From: Moorena sp. SIO3I8 | GTDB lineage: Bacteria; Cyanobacteriota; Cyanobacteriia; Cyanobacteriales; Coleofasciculaceae | DNA length: 64,000 nt | Direction: 5' to 3' | Assembly: GCF_010692325.1 (NCBI RefSeq) | Contig: NZ_JAAHHW010000001.1 | Coordinates: forward strand, 84,135 to 148,134 | Shown: in pieces, positions 60,966 through 64,000 of the stretch | How positions within the stretch are numbered: position 1 is the stretch's first letter | Layout: each line of letters starts with the position of its first letter | The notes under the pieces: model-generated | What the model was told of the DNA's origin: nothing | The model's input: only the letters and a program-made list of their open reading frames with translations | Databases searched by the model: none | Program-made: the position numbers and the translations under genes

Positions 60966-61499
60966 TAGTAGCGCTATCCGTTCCCATAGTAATGTTCAAT
61001 AAGCATTCAGCCGTTTGCCGGACGCCCTCTAGCTTTCAGCTTCAGCGATCCCAGACTTCAATTATATAGTTTTTGTATAGTTTTCAGTAAGCTCGCGCAC
61101 ACTCCAAAGCCCACTCCCGAGCTCCTGAGCCCCCCTGCCGATTCAATCTATAAATTATAGAGAATAGATACAGCGTTTTTCATAACTATGAGCTACACAG
61201 GTTTTTTGCCCTGTTCCGAAGTCCCTGTTCCGAAGTCCCTGCTCCCTGCTCCGAAGTCCCTGCTCCCTAAAATCTATAACGAAAGTACCTCACCCAATTC
61301 AAAACCGCTGTATTATAGTTACTTAGAGCTGATTCGTAAAGTAAATCTTAAGAAGTCTGAAAGCCTTGCTATGATTGTCTTTTCGGTATTAAATAGTTCA
61401 ATTGTTCTATTTTAGCGCAAGCCTTATCCTACAAGGTTTAGTGCGAGTTTACGAATCAGCTCTTAAACCGACATGAACTGACCATTACGTCTAAGTCAA
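60966..61499. other. Intergenic region with a MITE-like element, no gene
   Basis: Contains a GAAGTCCCTG(CTCC) repeat block at about 61205-61268, whose unit is also part of the 186-bp repeats at 30.2/31.2 kb, and the inverted element at 61323-61465. The 75-codon frame through 61188-61415 is repeat translation and is rejected as a gene. Confidence 0.55.
61323..61465. mobile_element. MITE-like element with GAGCTGATTCGTAAA ends
   Basis: Perfect 15-bp terminal inverted repeats at 61326-61340 and 61448-61462 are bordered on both sides by TTA (possible TA/TTA duplication). The 107-bp AT-rich centre has no ORF. It lies just upstream of the channel gene and may affect its promoter. Confidence 0.65.
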
Positions 61500-62531
61500 A
61501 TGATATTACTATGGAATCGAAAATTCTGGAACTTTTTGCGCAGTGAAAACCTTGATAAAGTAATGGGGGTTATTATAATAATCATTACCATTAACACCAT
61601 CACTATATCATGGCTGGAACCAGATATCTCAAAAGCAGATGCTTTCTGGTGGAGCATCGTCACCCTAACAACTGTTGGCTATGGTGATATCACCCCTGTC
61701 ACAGTTGGTGGTCGCGTTATTGCTATTCTCGATATGTTTGTGGGGATTGGATTCTTAGCCATCTTCACCGCTAGCCTCGCTGGTATTTTTGTCGATCAAA
61801 AACTCAAAAATGATCTAGGTATGGGATCTTATAATTTTAACAATCACTTGATTATTTGCGAATGGAATTCTAGAGCAAGATTTATCATCAATGAGTTGCG
61901 AAGGTTTCCTAAAACTCAAGATGAGAAAATTATTTTAATTGCTAATATAGACCGGAAGCCTATCGAAGACAATAATTTGTTTTTTCTTAAAGGTAATGTA
62001 AGTGATGAAACCTTGATTCGAGCCAACTTGATCCAGGCTAGAACTGTTATAATTTTAGGGGATGACAGTATAGATGACACAGCTCGCGACGCAAAAGTTA
62101 TACTATCTACCCTGACAGTAGAAAGTATTAATCCCAAGGCTTACACAGTTGTGGAGCTGGTAGATGAAACTCATGTTAAATCCTGTCAGCGGGCTAAGGT
62201 TGACGAAATAATCGTTAGTAGTGAGTTAAGTAGTATGCTCATTTCCCAAGCTGCTCTTAACCATGGAATTACCAAAGTTGTCTCTGAAATATTAAGTACT
62301 CAAACTGGGAACAAGCTTTATAAAATTGCGATTCCTGACTCTCGGGTTGGTAGTTCCTTTATGGAAGTATTTACGTATATGAAGCAAGCCTATCAAAGTA
62401 TTGTCTTAGCGGTACAAAAAGGAATTGAAGGAGACGTTATCTCCAATCCACCGACAGATTATAAACTTGAGAATGGTGACTATTTAATTGTCGTTTCTCA
62501 ACACGAACCACGACTGCTAAAGAAATCTTAA
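61500..62531 (+). CDS. Two-TM potassium channel with RCK/TrkA-N-like domain
   Basis: 343 aa. TM1 is about residues 20-38. The pore helix and selectivity filter TLTTVGYGDITPVT (about 57-70) precede TM2 (about 75-97, IGFLAIFTASLAGIFVD). The cytosolic RCK part reads NHLIICEWNSRARFIINELR: the glycine-rich GxGxxG nucleotide loop is replaced by EWNSRA. The later RCK segment (KGNVSDETLIRANLIQARTV) and a C-terminal TrkA-C-like domain are present. It should gate K+ efflux/influx, but with altered or no dinucleotide binding. The upstream MITE-like element ends 35 bp before the ATG. Confidence 0.92.
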   Translation: MILLWNRKFWNFLRSENLDKVMGVIIIIITINTITISWLEPDISKADAFWWSIVTLTTVGYGDITPVTVGGRVIAILDMFVGIGFLAIFTASLAGIFVDQKLKNDLGMGSYNFNNHLIICEWNSRARFIINELRRFPKTQDEKIILIANIDRKPIEDNNLFFLKGNVSDETLIRANLIQARTVIILGDDSIDDTARDAKVILSTLTVESINPKAYTVVELVDETHVKSCQRAKVDEIIVSSELSSMLISQAALNHGITKVVSEILSTQTGNKLYKIAIPDSRVGSSFMEVFTYMKQAYQSIVLAVQKGIEGDVISNPPTDYKLENGDYLIVVSQHEPRLLKKS

Positions 62532-62976
62532 ACGAGAAATCTTAAACGTAAGTGTGACCTGTGAACTGTGACCTGTGATGTGTTAAGTAACAATTTGAAA
62601 TTTGAAATTTGAAATTTTCAATTGACGAATACCCTTCCAGGATAAGTAGTCAACCGCAACTAATATCACGTCGTCATTCCAGGCTGATAGAGGCTGGAAA
62701 TTATCAGTAAATTATCAGCAAATTTTCAGCCTCTGTTCAGCAACAACTAAACCAAGAAACCAATAATCCTAGTCAAGCTACTAACCTAAAATTATCCACT
62801 TGATGGGGTGCCAGCAAAATCAGTTTTGAACACTAAGTTTTGAACACTAAGTTTTGAATACTAAGTTTTAAACACTTAGCTGATTAACTCTACGGATAAT
62901 GATGTAGCTACATAGATAGTTGAGCAACACACTCATTGACAAATCTACCATATTGATATCATTGATCAGGATCACC
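62532..62976. other. Intergenic region with short repeats
   Basis: (ATTTGAA)n heptamers lie at about 62590-62616 and four copies of a 14-15-bp unit TTTTGAACACTAAG at about 62821-62878. CAGGATC before ATG 62977 is a weak ribosome-binding site. No gene seen. Confidence 0.6.
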
Positions 62977-63789
62977 ATGAAGCATTCAATTATTAAATCA
63001 CTCAAAATCATCACCATGGTTACGGTAACCTCTACACTAGCCATGGCATCTAGCGCAACAGCAGCTACCCTCAAGGTGACAATTCAAAGCCTGGCACCGG
63101 ACAACGGCACGTTATTGACTCCAGTCTGGGTAGGTTTTCATAATGGTCTTTTTGATATTTATGATCGGGGTGAGGCAGCTTCACCAGGACTTGAGCGCAT
63201 TGCTGAGGATGGCAATGCAGCAGTGCTTAGTGAAGAGTTTTTTGCTAGTGGTGCGGGTTCAGTTGATGGGGTAATTCCTGGTCCAAATGGTCCAGTTGCT
63301 TCTGGGGATATTGCCCAAGCCACATTTACTGTAGATTCTACTAGCCGTTACTTCAGCTACGCAGCAATGATTCTTCCCAGTAATGATGCTTTCATTGCTA
63401 ATGGCAACCCCTTGGCTATTGAGATTTTTGATGAAGAAGGTAATTTCACTGGAGCTGACTTTACCGTTCTCGGTTCTCAAGTTCTGGATGCAGGTACTGA
63501 AGTTAACGACGAGCAGGAGACGACTACTGCTTTCTTCGGTCAAACTATTCCTGATACCGGTACACCAGAAAACGGAGTTGTCACCCTGCATCCAGGTTTT
63601 ATTCCAGGTGGACCGATTTTATCAACTCCGGCGTTTGCTCAAGCTGACTTCACAGTGGATGGCTACCAGATAGCACGTATCAAAGTCGAGAAAGTGCCAG
63701 AATCTTCTACTACTGGAGGATTACTTGCTATCGGTGGGTTGTTATGGCTGGGTAGCCGCTGGCGTCAGAGTCTTAACAGATTCGCCTAA
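62977..63789 (+). CDS. Secreted spondin-domain protein with PEP-CTERM-like sorting tail
   Basis: About 270 aa. The signal peptide MKHSIIKSLKIITMVTVTST ends near ATAA-T. A spondin_N-like body follows: VTIQSLAPDNGTLLTPVWVG, HNGLFDIYDRGEAASPGLE, then GSVDGVIPGPNGPVASG and a conserved Asp/Gly-rich core. The C-terminus reads VPESSTTGGLLAIGGLLWLG followed by Arg-rich residues, a PEP-CTERM-type exosortase signal with PES for PEP. It is predicted to be exported and anchored or processed at the surface. I chose ATG 62977 because the signal peptide starts there; an upstream TTG frame adds 19 unrelated residues. Confidence 0.88.
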   Translation: MKHSIIKSLKIITMVTVTSTLAMASSATAATLKVTIQSLAPDNGTLLTPVWVGFHNGLFDIYDRGEAASPGLERIAEDGNAAVLSEEFFASGAGSVDGVIPGPNGPVASGDIAQATFTVDSTSRYFSYAAMILPSNDAFIANGNPLAIEIFDEEGNFTGADFTVLGSQVLDAGTEVNDEQETTTAFFGQTIPDTGTPENGVVTLHPGFIPGGPILSTPAFAQADFTVDGYQIARIKVEKVPESSTTGGLLAIGGLLWLGSRWRQSLNRFA

Positions 63790-64000
63790 ATCCCTTTGGC
63801 AATTGACCATTGACAATTTTAAATTGTTTTCCCTTCTTGATTAACAACACTACATAACTAGTCAACATAAGTAGTGCAACATTTAACCTGTACAAACCTA
63901 CTCACAAGCAGATAGGACGATGGTATAGCATTAGTTTTAACTAATGGTTGTTGCCGACAAAGCAATGCCAAAAGCATTGCGCTATTTTTATTAATGGAGG
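63790..64000. other. 3' spacer to window end
   Basis: AGCAATGCCAAAAGCATTGCGCTATTTTTATT at about 63960-63991 forms a short stem (GCAATGC/GCATTGC) followed by a T-rich run. It is a plausible rho-independent terminator or a leader hairpin for a gene beyond the window. Confidence 0.4.

Noticed and set aside
61188..61415. 75-codon ORF before the channel gene
   Set aside because: Its first half is a GAAGTCCCTG repeat and its second half the MITE-like element.

Overview
The window looks like the chromosome of a large-genome filamentous marine cyanobacterium, most like Moorena/Moorea. The evidence is abundant GCGATCGC (HIP1) sites, a Rubisco activase with a RbcS-like tail, a XisI protein, many heptameric short tandem repeats (STRR-type), a recurrent palindrome CGCGTAGCGTGGCC/GGCC, and a giant PKS/NRPS locus. 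This assignment is inference; there is no rRNA marker here. I recognised no tRNA, rRNA or CRISPR array.

Region 1 (1-3.6 kb): the 5' part of a glutamine synthetase-family gene, ridA, and an MFS exporter split by one in-frame stop.

Region 2 (3.7-29.9 kb, all minus strand): a hybrid PKS/NRPS locus. In transcription order it encodes (a) a MT-GNAT-ACP loading module of the SxtA/CurA/AprA kind fused to KS-AT-DH-cMT-ER-KR-ACP, (b) a KS-AT protein, (c) ACP-cMT-aminotransferase-C-[A remnant]-PCP-C-[A truncated], (d) a headless PKS (AT tail-KR with embedded cMT-DH-ACP), and (e) a stand-alone condensation protein. The architecture predicts a GNAT-primed, C-methylated chain turned into a beta-amino acyl unit and passed to NRPS modules. 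However, one adenylation domain is almost deleted, a second stops after about 140 residues where a PKS lacking KS and AT begins, one KR has Tyr->His, and the last C domain has HHxxxDG->HNxxxDG. There is no thioesterase. The locus is either decaying or a strongly rearranged line dependent on trans partners.

Region 3 (29.9-37.3 kb): a repeat-rich graveyard. It has a perfect 186-bp inverted repeat, MITE-like elements, a frameshifted DUF433/DUF5615 pair, and remnants of a cyclooxygenase-like heme dioxygenase beside a catalase-related gene with two in-frame stops. ISAs1- and IS5-type transposase relics follow.

Region 4 (37.4-47.1 kb): mostly intact housekeeping genes: an NhaS3-like antiporter, an AMIN-domain amidase (amiC), glutamate racemase (murI), a GH24 lysozyme, a GldA-like dehydrogenase and an LL-DAP-aminotransferase-like protein. 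Several C-termini run into repeat DNA.

Region 5 (47.1-52 kb): an Mrr-like nuclease gene cleanly interrupted by a 1,490-bp IS with a 9-bp target duplication, a partial tandem copy of its 5' end, an RTX fragment, and an intact DUF433/DUF5615 pair.

Region 6 (52-64 kb): a Wzc-type tyrosine-kinase/chain-length gene with an in-frame stop, rca, an FGGY-kinase fragment, xisI, uvrA, a K+ channel, and a secreted spondin-domain protein with a PEP-CTERM-like tail.

Two themes recur: four single in-frame stop codons in three otherwise open genes, and repeat elements that trim or extend coding sequences.
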